Origin: an uncultured Bacilli bacterium
Lineage (GTDB): Bacteria; Bacillota_I; Bacilli_A; RF39; UBA660
Direction: 5' to 3'
Length of the DNA: 64,000 bases
Assembly (NCBI GenBank): GCA_934141245.1
Contig: CAKPCB010000006.1
Coordinates: forward strand, 1 to 64,000
Shown: positions 9,835 through 17,760 of the stretch, piece by piece
How positions within the stretch are numbered: the first letter of the stretch is position 1
How the letters are laid out: each line of letters opens with the position of its first letter
Position numbers and translations under genes: made by a program
Notes under the pieces: generated by a model
Database searches by the model: none
What the model was told of the DNA's origin: nothing
What the model saw: the letters and a program-made list of their open reading frames with translations, nothing else

Positions 9835-9849
9835 GTAAGATAATCTTAC
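9835..9849. promoter_or_regulatory. 15-bp palindrome at the lipoprotein transcription start (putative operator)
   Basis: GTAAGAT-A-ATCTTAC is a perfect 7-1-7 inverted repeat placed just at or after the predicted transcription start of the lipoprotein gene. It could be a repressor site. No T run follows, so it is not a terminator. The regulator is unknown. Confidence 0.35.
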
Positions 9850-9867
9850 AAGAAAGGTATAATAGAA

Positions 9868-10635
9868 ATGAAAAAAATTTTGAAGTTATTATTAATTTTA
9901 ATTGTAGTATTAGGTTTAAGTGGGTGCTTAAAATATAATGTAAATATGAAAATAGCAAATGACAAAAGTATGGATTTTGAAATGATTGTAGCAGTAAATA
10001 TGTCTATGTTAAAAGGTTTAATAGATGATGATTCATTATCTACAACTGAAACTACTATATTTGATAAAGATGAGTACACAGCTTTTGATAAAGCAGGATA
10101 TAAGGTTGAAGACTACAAAGAAAAAAAGGATGATATCGAGTATGAAGGCGTAAAAATTTCTAAAAAATTTACAAGCATCGATGATGTAAGCACTAATAAA
10201 GATGAAGCTATTGAATTTGCTAAACTATTTGATGAAGATGCTAAGCCAGAAGATGTTCGCTTCTTCTATAAGAATGGTGATGTATACAAAGCTAATCTTA
10301 CCTTCAATATTGTAGATGAAAATATTGGGGATATTGGAGATACTGATTATTCACAAAGTCAGGATTCTTTTGATTTAGAATATAAAGTTACTCTTCCAGA
10401 AAAACCAATATCTAACAATGCAACATCAGTATCTGAAGATGGTAAAACACTAACTTGGAAGATGAAAATTGGAGAAAAAAACAATATTCAATATGAATTT
10501 AAATTTGCAGAAAAGAAAGCTGTTTCAGAAAATAAAAATAGTAAACTTACCTATATAGCTGGTGGATTTATTGGAATTGTAATAATTGCTGCTATTGTTG
10601 TAGTGTTTACTCAAAAGAAAAACAATAATGTTTAA
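9868..10635 (+). CDS. Lipoprotein with LppM-like domain and C-terminal membrane anchor
   Basis: A 255-residue exported protein. The N-terminus has a lipoprotein signal (hydrophobic stretch then LSGC, Cys about residue 20). The mature part begins LKYNVNMKIANDKSMDFEM, like the LppM/DUF3153 beta-rich lipoprotein domain. A second hydrophobic segment near the C-terminus (about 228-248) is followed by a basic tail, so the protein would be held at both ends. The AAAGG ribosome binding site lies about 9 bases before the ATG. It is a single plus-strand gene between lon and valS, with its own promoter and a shared terminator. Role unknown. Confidence 0.7.
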   Translation: MKKILKLLLILIVVLGLSGCLKYNVNMKIANDKSMDFEMIVAVNMSMLKGLIDDDSLSTTETTIFDKDEYTAFDKAGYKVEDYKEKKDDIEYEGVKISKKFTSIDDVSTNKDEAIEFAKLFDEDAKPEDVRFFYKNGDVYKANLTFNIVDENIGDIGDTDYSQSQDSFDLEYKVTLPEKPISNNATSVSEDGKTLTWKMKIGEKNNIQYEFKFAEKKAVSENKNSKLTYIAGGFIGIVIIAAIVVVFTQKKNNNV

Positions 10636-10656
10636 TAATCAATATACTAATTATTA

Positions 10657-10690
10657 ATAAAACAGTATCAAAATCGATACTGTTTTAATA
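10657..10690. terminator. Bidirectional terminator between lipoprotein gene and valS
   Basis: Perfect 11-bp stem (10659-10669 with 10676-10686), flanked by A on one side and T on the other, so it can end the plus-strand lipoprotein transcript and the minus-strand valS transcript. Confidence 0.88.
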
Positions 10691-13222
10691 TTAAATTAAT
10701 TTAGCTAATCTATTCTCTTCCTCTTCTAATTTTTTTCTATCCATATCAACTATATTTTTAGGTGCCTTATTAACATAATTTTCGTTTGCTAATAGGTTTC
10801 TTCTTCTTTCAATTGACTTCTTCAAAGATTCTATTTCTTCTTGAATCTTGGCATCATCAATTTCTTCACCTTCATAATAATAAGTAATATTTATAAAATC
10901 AGAATTGTAAGAAGCTTTTAATAGTTCTTCCTTATCTGAAGTAACTATCATTTCATCTTGGATTTTTAACTGTTGACGATATATTTTTAACAATTCATCT
11001 TTTGCATCTATCTTAACAAAAGCTTTCTTAGTTATATTATTACCTGCCTTCAAGTTCCTTATTGCAATTATATCCTTCATTACTTTATCTAATACCTCGG
11101 CATCATGAGTAAAAATCATATCTTTAGATTCTTTTGGATAACTTGATATCATAATTGACTCAGCATCTTTTATAGGTAACATAGAATAAATTTCTTCAGT
11201 AACATAAGGCATAATTGGATGAAGCATTTTTAGTATATCTGTTAGTACTCTTAATAATACACTCTTAGTAGTATTATTTACTTCTATCTTAGAAAGTTCA
11301 ATATACCAATCACAGAAATCATCCCATATAAATGAATATAACATGCTACCAACATTATTAAATTCATATTTATCCATACTATGTCTTACTTTTTTTATTG
11401 TCTCATTTAATCTTGTTAGTATCCATTTATCGCTAATAGATAAGTTATCCATTGTATATAAGTCGCTATTAAATCCCTCTAGATTCATTAATACATAACG
11501 TGATGCATTCCATAATTTATTTATGAAATTCCAAGTAGATTTAATTTTTTCTTCATCATATCTTAAATCCATTCCTGCTGATGATGATGTTGATAAGAAG
11601 TATCTTAATGAATCACATCCATATTCATTAATCACATCCATTGGATCTACACCATTACCAAGTGATTTAGACATTTTTCTACCCTCTTTATCACGAATAA
11701 GTCCATGAATTAAACAATCTTTAAATGGTCTCGAATCAGTAAAATGTAGTCCTTGGAAAGTCATTCTGTTAACCCAGAAAGGAATAATATCATATCCAGT
11801 TACCAATACATCATTTGGATAATATCTTTTAATATCTTCAGTCTTATCTGGCCATCCAAGTGTTGAGAAAGGCCAAAGTGCACTACTAAACCACGTGTCT
11901 AATACATCGGTATCTTGTACCCATCCATCTCCAACTGGTGGTGTAGCTCCAACGTATACCTCATCACCTCTATACCATGCAGGAATTCTATGACCCCACC
12001 AAAGTTGACGAGAAATACACCAATCATAAGTAATCTCCATCCAGTGATTCATAACTTTTTCAAATCTAGACGGAACAAAGTTAACTTTAGTATCTTTATT
12101 TTTTTGATTAGCTAAAACTCTATCTGCAAGAGGTCTCATCTTAACAAACCATTGTTTTGATAAATATGGTTCAATCGCAACATCAGTTCTTTCACTGTGC
12201 CCTACACTATGAGTCATCTCTTCTATTTTAATTAGTAAGTTCTCATCTTTTAAATCCTTAATTAAAGCTTCTCTACATTCTTCTCTAGTCATTCCTACAT
12301 ACTTACCAGCATTTTCATTCATAGTTGCATCAGGATTCATTACTACTATTCTTTCTAAATTATGACGATTTCCAACTTCAAAGTCATTAGGATCGTGCGC
12401 CGGAGTAATTTTAACAACACCAGTTCCAAATTCAGGATCAGCATGTATATCTCCTACTATAGGTATAGCTTTATTTACTATAGGAAGAATTACATTTTTC
12501 CCTATTAAATCCTTATATCTTTCATCACTTGGATTAACCGCAACCGCAGTATCTCCAAATAACGTTTCAGGACGAGTTGTTGCAACTTCTAAGTACTTAT
12601 CTGTACCTTCAATATAATATTTAATGTGATAAAAAGCGCCCTTATCTTCTTTATATATAACCTCTTCATTAGATAGTGCTGTCATAGCTTCAGGATCCCA
12701 ATTTATAATTCTTTCTCCTCTATAAATTAAACCCTCATTATATAAATCAACAAAGACTTTTGTAACGGCTTTAGAAAGTCCATCATCAAGAGTAAATCTC
12801 TCTCTTGAATAATCAAGTGATAAGCCCATTTTAGCCCATTGTGCATGAATATTTTCAGCATATTCCTTCTTCCAATCCCATGCTACTTTAAGCCATTCAT
12901 CTCTATCCATTTCTCTAGGTTTAATTCCCATATCTTTTAACTTTTTATCAACTTTTGCTTGAGTTGCAATACCTGCATGATCCATTCCCGGTAACCATAA
13001 TGCATCATATCCATCCATTCTTTTATAACGAATAATAATATCTTGAAGTGTAGTATCCCATGCATGACCTAAATGTAATTTTCCAGTTACATTTGGAGGT
13101 GGTATTACTATACAAAATGGTTTCTTACTTTTATCATTACCTGCTTTAAAATAATCATTTTTAAGCCAGTATTCATATTTATCTTTTTCTACTTCTAAAT
13201 GATTATATTTTTTTTCTAACAT
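10691..13222 (-). CDS. valS: Valyl-tRNA synthetase
   Basis: Class I aminoacyl-tRNA synthetase that charges tRNA-Val and edits mischarged Thr. HLGH at residues 50-53 and KMSKS at 516-520 give the class I catalytic motifs. The large insertion between them is the editing domain, followed by the anticodon-binding helices and a C-terminal coiled coil (EIESLKKSIERRRNLL...). The length of 843 is normal. The start overlaps the end of the HD-domain gene by 20 bp and has an AAGGAAGG site. Both genes sit behind a T-box leader with a Val specifier codon, so expression should rise when uncharged tRNA-Val accumulates. Confidence 0.98.
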   Translation of the reverse strand: MLEKKYNHLEVEKDKYEYWLKNDYFKAGNDKSKKPFCIVIPPPNVTGKLHLGHAWDTTLQDIIIRYKRMDGYDALWLPGMDHAGIATQAKVDKKLKDMGIKPREMDRDEWLKVAWDWKKEYAENIHAQWAKMGLSLDYSRERFTLDDGLSKAVTKVFVDLYNEGLIYRGERIINWDPEAMTALSNEEVIYKEDKGAFYHIKYYIEGTDKYLEVATTRPETLFGDTAVAVNPSDERYKDLIGKNVILPIVNKAIPIVGDIHADPEFGTGVVKITPAHDPNDFEVGNRHNLERIVVMNPDATMNENAGKYVGMTREECREALIKDLKDENLLIKIEEMTHSVGHSERTDVAIEPYLSKQWFVKMRPLADRVLANQKNKDTKVNFVPSRFEKVMNHWMEITYDWCISRQLWWGHRIPAWYRGDEVYVGATPPVGDGWVQDTDVLDTWFSSALWPFSTLGWPDKTEDIKRYYPNDVLVTGYDIIPFWVNRMTFQGLHFTDSRPFKDCLIHGLIRDKEGRKMSKSLGNGVDPMDVINEYGCDSLRYFLSTSSSAGMDLRYDEEKIKSTWNFINKLWNASRYVLMNLEGFNSDLYTMDNLSISDKWILTRLNETIKKVRHSMDKYEFNNVGSMLYSFIWDDFCDWYIELSKIEVNNTTKSVLLRVLTDILKMLHPIMPYVTEEIYSMLPIKDAESIMISSYPKESKDMIFTHDAEVLDKVMKDIIAIRNLKAGNNITKKAFVKIDAKDELLKIYRQQLKIQDEMIVTSDKEELLKASYNSDFINITYYYEGEEIDDAKIQEEIESLKKSIERRRNLLANENYVNKAPKNIVDMDRKKLEEEENRLAKLI

Positions 13223-13955
13223 ATTTTTTACCTTCCTTACTAGATACCTTTTCTCTTATATAACTATCTATATATTCAAAATATTCAACAAATTTTTCTT
13301 TATCATTTAATCTATTATATAAATTCCAAATGAAATTCTCACTTATTATATATTCATAACTTTGTTCAAAATTAATATCATATAAATAAGAAAGTGTTCC
13401 AATTACCTTATCTGCTTCTGTTTTTTTAAATTCATTATGAATCATTTTATGTTCATAAAATTCATTCTTTACTTCACTAGATATATCTCCATCAGATTTT
13501 ATATCCAATTCATCCAAGTTTGCCCAAATATTTAAAATATCTATTTTATCAGCATCTCTTATTATATTAATGTGCATTAAAGCTCTTTCACAGCAATCAT
13601 AATCAATAGAATATTTATTGTGACTAGAAACACTATTTTTTATAACTTCATAATTATGTGTATTATTTGTAAATTTTGTTATAAGTCCTTTTTCAAACAA
13701 CAAATATGCTCCAAAATCAGCATGATCCATAGTCCCAATGTCACTTAATGTATCAAATTTTTTTATTTGTTCAAACCTACCAATATCATGTATAAGTCCA
13801 ATTAATGTCGCAAGATTTATATTTTCTTCATTAAGTTCAAGACCTTTCGCAAGCATATTAGATAATTTTGAGACTCGATAAGAATGATTATATTTTAAAA
13901 GCGTAATATCATTTTCCATGTCAAATTGTTTTGTATATTCATCAAAAGCTTTCAC
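13203..13955 (-). CDS. HD-domain phosphohydrolase, first gene of the valS operon
   Basis: A 250-residue soluble HD-superfamily metal-dependent phosphohydrolase. Visible motif: H24 in NHSYRVSKLS, then H56-D57 in LIHDIGRFEQ, then MDHADFGAYLLFEKGLI, and a later RDADKIDIL with the final Asp. Substrate unknown; HD proteins with the IGRFEQ signature are widespread and mostly uncharacterised. I choose GTG 13955 because TAGGAGGTGATAAG lies directly upstream; a longer reading would run into the T-box terminator hairpin. It overlaps valS by 20 bp, so the two are translationally coupled and co-regulated by tRNA-Val. Confidence 0.8.
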   Translation of the reverse strand: MKAFDEYTKQFDMENDITLLKYNHSYRVSKLSNMLAKGLELNEENINLATLIGLIHDIGRFEQIKKFDTLSDIGTMDHADFGAYLLFEKGLITKFTNNTHNYEVIKNSVSSHNKYSIDYDCCERALMHINIIRDADKIDILNIWANLDELDIKSDGDISSEVKNEFYEHKMIHNEFKKTEADKVIGTLSYLYDINFEQSYEYIISENFIWNLYNRLNDKEKFVEYFEYIDSYIREKVSSKEGKKYVRKKI

Positions 13956-13971
13956 CTTATCACCTCCTAAA

Positions 13972-14202
13972 AAATAAAAAACGAGCAAATATCCCAAAAG
14001 GACGATTTACTCGTGGTACCACCTTAATTTATAATATACATAAATATTATCTCATTTAGTTTTAACGTAACAACCGTAATTCCTTACTAAACTCAGAAAT
14101 TATGCTCCACTACTACCTTCGGTTATCTAAATTATTAGTTTGCACCAAACACTAATTCTCTTCAAATTTAAAATAACTTACTCCTTAGCTTCATCGCTTT
14201 GT
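13972..14202 (-). promoter_or_regulatory. T-box riboswitch leader (tRNA-Val) of the HD gene-valS operon
   Basis: Minus-strand leader with the full T-box layout. Stem I begins near GCGATGAAG and contains the GGTGCAAAC apical motif (about 14140-14150). A specifier-loop sequence CCGAAGGTAG offers GTA (Val) at 14114-14116. The conserved AAGGTGGTACCACG T-box lies at 14010-14024. It is followed by a terminator with a stem formed by 14001-14015 and 13981-13994 and a long T run. This would let uncharged tRNA-Val open the operon. The valine codon matches the downstream valS. The exact register of the specifier loop was read by eye. Confidence 0.93.
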
Positions 14203-14207
14203 TTACC

Positions 14208-14236
14208 ATTATAAAACAAATTAATTATTTTGTAAA
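14208..14236 (-). promoter_or_regulatory. Sigma-A promoter of the T-box/valS operon
   Basis: TTTACA (14231-14236), 17-bp spacer, TATAAT (14208-14213) on the minus strand. The -35 lies inside the last codons of mtnN. Confidence 0.7.
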
Positions 14237-14920
14237 GTCAATATATTTTAGAATTTCATTCATTATGTGTGCAACTTTTTTAGAACTTTTTTCTAAAAAT
14301 TCATCATATGTTAAAACATTGTCTTTACCAGGAATGTCAGAAATACTTCTTATAATCAAAAACGGTATATGACTCAAAAAGCATACTTGTGCAATACTTG
14401 CACCTTCCATTTCTACTGCTAAAGCATTAAACTTTTTATTTATTTTATTACTCATTAATATATCAGTGCAAAAAATATCACCAGATGCGATTGTACCAAT
14501 TTTACAAGAGTGATCATGAATAAGCTTTTTTGCTATATTTAATAAATAATTATCACTTTCAATAAATGTACCAACATTAGGTATATAACCTTTTTCATGA
14601 TTAAATGCCGTTATATCAAAATCATGTTGAACTAATTTGTCTGCAATAACAACATCAAGTACATCTAAACTAGCATCAATTCCACCTGCAACACCAATAT
14701 TAAATATATAATCGACTTTCATATTATCAATTAAGATTTGTGTGGTTCTAGCAGCATTTACTTTACCAATACCACTTTCTACCAAAATACAAGTCAAATC
14801 ATTTATTTTGCCTTCGTAGAACTTTAAATCAAAAATTTCATATTCTTTTTCAACAATTAAATATTCCATTAATGCTTCAAGTTCCTCTTTCATTGCAAAT
14901 ATAATTCCTACTTTTTCCAT
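14225..14920 (-). CDS. mtnN: 5'-methylthioadenosine/S-adenosylhomocysteine nucleosidase
   Basis: Cleaves adenine from methylthioadenosine and S-adenosylhomocysteine, recycling the by-products of S-adenosylmethionine use. The 231-residue nucleoside phosphorylase-fold protein has the AMKEELEAL start with the catalytic Glu, IFNIGVAGGIDA, VEMEGASIAQV for ribose binding, and RSISD with the general-acid Asp. I take ATG 14920, with GGTGA 6 bases upstream, over GTG 14929. It lies directly downstream of two pilin-like genes (10-18 bp gap), probably on the same transcript. The T-box operon promoter overlaps its 3' end. Confidence 0.94.
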   Translation of the reverse strand: MEKVGIIFAMKEELEALMEYLIVEKEYEIFDLKFYEGKINDLTCILVESGIGKVNAARTTQILIDNMKVDYIFNIGVAGGIDASLDVLDVVIADKLVQHDFDITAFNHEKGYIPNVGTFIESDNYLLNIAKKLIHDHSCKIGTIASGDIFCTDILMSNKINKKFNALAVEMEGASIAQVCFLSHIPFLIIRSISDIPGKDNVLTYDEFLEKSSKKVAHIMNEILKYIDFTK

Positions 14921-14938
14921 AATTGTCACCAGTATCTA

Positions 14939-15307
14939 TTAATTACACTGAGTTTTTGTACATTTATATGCAGACTTATTATCTTTTTTGAATTTAACTT
15001 CAATATTATTATTTATTCCAAAGTTAGTATTATTAATATCTGCTTTAACCCCTTTGTAATTATAGTCATTTACTAATTTTTTGCTTTTTAATTCCTCATA
15101 ACTAACAGTACAAGAAACATCACCACTATAATATAAGTCACAATAAGTAGTAACTGCTTTTTCTAAGGTTTCTACATAAAGCATTGCTCTTTCTTTTTCA
15201 TTATTTTTCATAATACTATTACTAACGGGTATAGCAACTATAATAACCAATCCAATTATAACAAAAACTGCAATCAACTCAGTCAAAGTAAAACCATTCT
15301 TCTTCAT
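14939..15307 (-). CDS. Type IV pilin-like protein
   Basis: A 122-residue prepilin. The class III signal MKKNG-FTLTELIAVFVIIG is complete: Gly5 before the cleavage site, Phe6 and Glu10, and a hydrophobic helix. The mature domain is short and ends in YKCTKTQCN, with further cysteines at CDLYYSGDVSC that could form disulfides. The prepilin peptidase encoded at 52.1-52.8 kb could process it. The gene lies 4 bp after a second pilin-like gene and just before mtnN. It might be a ComGC-like competence pseudopilin or a minor pilin; I cannot decide which from sequence. Confidence 0.85.
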   Translation of the reverse strand: MKKNGFTLTELIAVFVIIGLVIIVAIPVSNSIMKNNEKERAMLYVETLEKAVTTYCDLYYSGDVSCTVSYEELKSKKLVNDYNYKGVKADINNTNFGINNNIEVKFKKDNKSAYKCTKTQCN

Positions 15308-15311
15308 ATTA

Positions 15312-15728
15312 CTACCTACATTCTATCTTTGTACAGGTATACTCTTTATTACCTTTTTTAAATAGTAATTCAAATCTATTTTCCAATGTTGTAGAATTAT
15401 TATAATTATAAAAACTTACTTTATTATTTGTTTTTTCAAAAGTAATTGGGTTAGAACTTATTTCAACACTATTGTCACTAAACTTTGTAAGATATCCATT
15501 ACTTATAAGTACATCTGTTAACTCATCATAATCATAAACAATACTATAATCACTAGGTAAATCCTTATTTGCATATTCTAAAAATGCATCTTCATAAGTT
15601 TTTACATAGTTTGCATATTCTTTTGTAAAATTGTTTTTTGAAGCATATATTACTATCAATACAGTTAAAACAATAACTGCTATTACTGCAAATAAAACTC
15701 CTCCAAAATAACTATTCTGTCTTCTCAT
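15312..15728 (-). CDS. Membrane-anchored pilin-like protein without canonical prepilin signal
   Basis: A 138-residue protein with one N-terminal membrane helix (residues about 9-28, GGVLFAVIAVIVLTVLIVIY) and an extracytoplasmic domain. It lacks the G-F-T-x-x-E processing motif but has the same layout and the same ending as its neighbour: FKKGNKEYTCTKIECR versus FKKDNKSAYKCTKTQCN. It therefore looks like a diverged relative of the downstream pilin. It may be a minor pilin processed differently or a non-processed partner. First gene of the unit; AGGTGATAAA before ATG; promoter directly upstream. Confidence 0.65.
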   Translation of the reverse strand: MRRQNSYFGGVLFAVIAVIVLTVLIVIYASKNNFTKEYANYVKTYEDAFLEYANKDLPSDYSIVYDYDELTDVLISNGYLTKFSDNSVEISSNPITFEKTNNKVSFYNYNNSTTLENRFELLFKKGNKEYTCTKIECR

Positions 15729-15749
15729 TTTATCACCTATCCTACTAAG

Positions 15750-15778
15750 ATTATAACATTCTAATTATCAAAATTCAA
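15750..15778 (-). promoter_or_regulatory. Sigma-A promoter of the pilin-like/mtnN operon
   Basis: TTGAAT (15773-15778), 17-bp spacer, TATAAT (15750-15755) with an upstream TG (extended -10) on the minus strand, about 20 bases before the first gene. Confidence 0.72.
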
Positions 15779-15810
15779 TTGTTAATCATATATTATAATA
15801 GGTGATTTAT

Positions 15811-16029
15811 ATGTTCGGTGGAAAAAAACATGGATTCTTCTGTAGATGCGACATGTGCAAATATAAAAGAATCCATAGTATTTGGTATTTATGTTTATTA
15901 GCAGCCATTTTGATTATAATTTTTTATCAAGCAATTCTTCTTATTTTTATAACATCAAAATTAAACGCTATATTTTTATTATTCTTGCTTTTTGCCCTTA
16001 CCTTCGGAATTGCTAGAATGATAATTTGA
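15811..16029 (+). CDS. Small membrane protein with N-terminal cysteine cluster
   Basis: A 72-residue protein: a short soluble start with four-residue-spaced cysteines (FFCRCDMCKYKR) that could bind a metal, then two hydrophobic segments (about 26-45 and 48-70). I choose ATG 15811, preceded by AATAGGTGAT at the right distance, over the in-frame GTG at 15802. It is a lone plus-strand gene. Its last 51 bp overlap the 3' end of ysxE on the opposite strand. The clear ribosome binding site and hydropathy support a real gene. Function unknown. Confidence 0.6.
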   Translation: MFGGKKHGFFCRCDMCKYKRIHSIWYLCLLAAILIIIFYQAILLIFITSKLNAIFLLFLLFALTFGIARMII

Positions 16030-16896
16030 AATAATATTACTACTTGATGTTAGATACTTTACAGAAAAATATACATTCTTAGTATTTATTATTTCTTCAT
16101 TATTAAAATTAATTTTTTCTGGAAGAAGTAGCAAAGCAAAAAGTAAATATCTTTCTTCATTTAAAAGAGGATATCTTTCCTCATAAATTCTTAGTATATT
16201 ATAAAATGATATATCCTTATAATTGTTTTTATAAAATGTTATTAAATCAATAACTGGTGAATCATTTTTAGCTTTATCCCAACTTATTAAAAACTTTTCT
16301 TCATTTCCTATAAAATGACTTAAGTCTAGATTGCCATGTATTAAGCATACTCGTTTATTCTTTTTATCTTTTTCTATGTTATACCATTTATCAAGAAAGT
16401 ATTTAGAAGAATCTAGTGAATAAAAAAACCAAGAAATATTTCGAAGAAGTAAATAATGACTAGGTGGTAAATATTCTTCTTCCTCAAATAATATTCTTAG
16501 ATTCTCATAATACTTTTTTAATGTTTCTATTTGATTTATTTTTTCTTCATAAAATGTTTTTACTTCATACAATGGGTAACTCTTATAAAAGGTTGTCTTA
16601 GCATGCAATATAGATACAATCATAATCATATCTGTTGCAATTACATCTTTTTCATTTACAACTGTATCAATATAAGGAAATATTAAATATTCATCGCCAT
16701 CGTCATTTATATAATTTAAATAATTGTTAAAGCCTTTACTTTTCAAATGTTTAAATAATTCTCTAGTATCATTACTTTTTCTTTTTTTTACAACATATTT
16801 TCCAGTACTAGTGTTAATAATCTTAACATTGTTATTTAACTTTACTCCTTCGATTTTTAAATTATACTTGGATATTATGTCTTTTATTTCATTCAT
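15979..16896 (-). CDS. ysxE: CotS-family spore coat kinase-like protein (YsxE-like)
   Basis: A 305-residue CotS/YsxE/YutH-type protein with an aminoglycoside-phosphotransferase-like fold. The catalytic-loop region reads LIHGNLDLSHFI, where the usual catalytic Asp of HGDxxxxN is replaced by Asn, and the metal-binding Asp sits in ISWDKAKNDSPVIDL. It directly follows a SpoVID-like gene (8-bp overlap). The same spoVID-ysxE pairing exists in Bacillus subtilis, where YsxE helps the coat encase the spore. I see no ribosome binding site, so it probably depends on translational coupling. Its 3' end overlaps a plus-strand gene. Confidence 0.8.
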   Translation of the reverse strand: MNEIKDIISKYNLKIEGVKLNNNVKIINTSTGKYVVKKRKSNDTRELFKHLKSKGFNNYLNYINDDGDEYLIFPYIDTVVNEKDVIATDMIMIVSILHAKTTFYKSYPLYEVKTFYEEKINQIETLKKYYENLRILFEEEEYLPPSHYLLLRNISWFFYSLDSSKYFLDKWYNIEKDKKNKRVCLIHGNLDLSHFIGNEEKFLISWDKAKNDSPVIDLITFYKNNYKDISFYNILRIYEERYPLLNEERYLLFALLLLPEKINFNNEEIINTKNVYFSVKYLTSSSNIISNYHSSNSEGKGKKQE

Positions 16897-17674
16897 TTTT
16901 ATTGTTAGGAATTACAACCTTACTGCCACTTTTAATTTCATCTAAATTATTATATTCACTCAATTCTTCTTTTGTAATACCATATTTTTTTAATATTGAA
17001 TCTAATGTATCTTCTTCCTTAACAATATATACATAATATGTTTTAAATGTTTCAACACTGTCCTTAAAAGATGCAAATAATGAACTTACTCCTTCAGTTG
17101 AAACATCATTATTTTTTGGTTCAACATTATTGTTTACATTTTGAACATACTCTTCTTTTTTGTAATCATTCACTATATTTTTATCATCATTATTATTAGT
17201 ATTGTCATTACTATAATCATCTTGTATTATCAATTCTTCTTTTTTTGAATCTGACATATCTAAAAACAAATCATCTAATACTCCATTATCTCTTTCTAAT
17301 TTATCTTCTTTATTATCATCTTGTTCTGCCAAGTTAACAATTTCTTCTTTTTCTTCAATATTGTCTATTGAAAGTGAAATATTTAATTTCATTCTTTCTT
17401 CATCAATTATTTCATAAGTAAAATCATCTATATCTAGAGTTACATTTGTAGTATCATACTTTTCATCTATTTCAATATCTACAGGAATTTTATATGAAAA
17501 TTCTTCATCAATTTGACTAGCCTGTGTCATTTTGTACGTTCCTTCTAATATAAAATGACCACTAATAAGATTGTTTTCTTTAATTCTTAAAGTATGTTCC
17601 AATGATATACTAGTTATCTTTGAAACCATTGTTTTAAACTCGATTTCTTTTGTAAAAGGTATTATCTTTTTCAT
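16889..17674 (-). CDS. spoVID: SpoVID-like spore coat morphogenetic protein with C-terminal LysM
   Basis: A 261-residue protein. The N-terminal half (about 1-110) is a beta-rich domain rich in IPVDIEIDEKYD-type strands, as in SpoVID. A long acidic Asn/Asp/Glu-rich linker follows (about 115-200). The C-terminus is a LysM motif starting YYVYIVKEEDTLDSILKKYG. This order is that of SpoVID, which anchors the coat around the forespore; Bacillus versions have a longer linker. The next gene is a YsxE-like protein, as in Bacillus. A GGAAGGA site precedes the ATG, and a sigma-E-like -10 lies upstream. Confidence 0.82.
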   Translation of the reverse strand: MKKIIPFTKEIEFKTMVSKITSISLEHTLRIKENNLISGHFILEGTYKMTQASQIDEEFSYKIPVDIEIDEKYDTTNVTLDIDDFTYEIIDEERMKLNISLSIDNIEEKEEIVNLAEQDDNKEDKLERDNGVLDDLFLDMSDSKKEELIIQDDYSNDNTNNNDDKNIVNDYKKEEYVQNVNNNVEPKNNDVSTEGVSSLFASFKDSVETFKTYYVYIVKEEDTLDSILKKYGITKEELSEYNNLDEIKSGSKVVIPNNKNE

Positions 17675-17696
17675 TTTATCAGTCCTTCCTAGTTAA

Positions 17697-17722
17697 ATAG
17701 TATGCATAAAGAACATATATAT
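17697..17722 (-). promoter_or_regulatory. Possible sigma-E promoter of spoVID-ysxE
   Basis: Minus-strand CATACTAT (17697-17704) is close to the sporulation sigma-E -10 consensus CATACAnT. An ATA-containing -35 candidate lies about 15 bases upstream. spoVID is mother-cell expressed in Bacillus. Motif match only. Confidence 0.35.
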
Positions 17723-17724
17723 AA

Positions 17725-17753
17725 CAAAAAAAGTTGATGAAAATCAACTTTTA
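17725..17753 (-). terminator. Rho-independent terminator of the first GntR-ABC cassette
   Basis: AAAAGTTGAT (17743-17752) pairs with ATCAACTTTT (17728-17737) around a 5-base loop on the minus strand, followed by T residues, a few bases after the permease stop codon. Confidence 0.85.
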
Positions 17754-17760
17754 TTAAAGA

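Noticed and set aside
9846..10079. Minus-strand open frame opposite the lipoprotein gene
   Set aside because: Shadow of the plus-strand lipoprotein, which has a lipobox, promoter and ribosome binding site.
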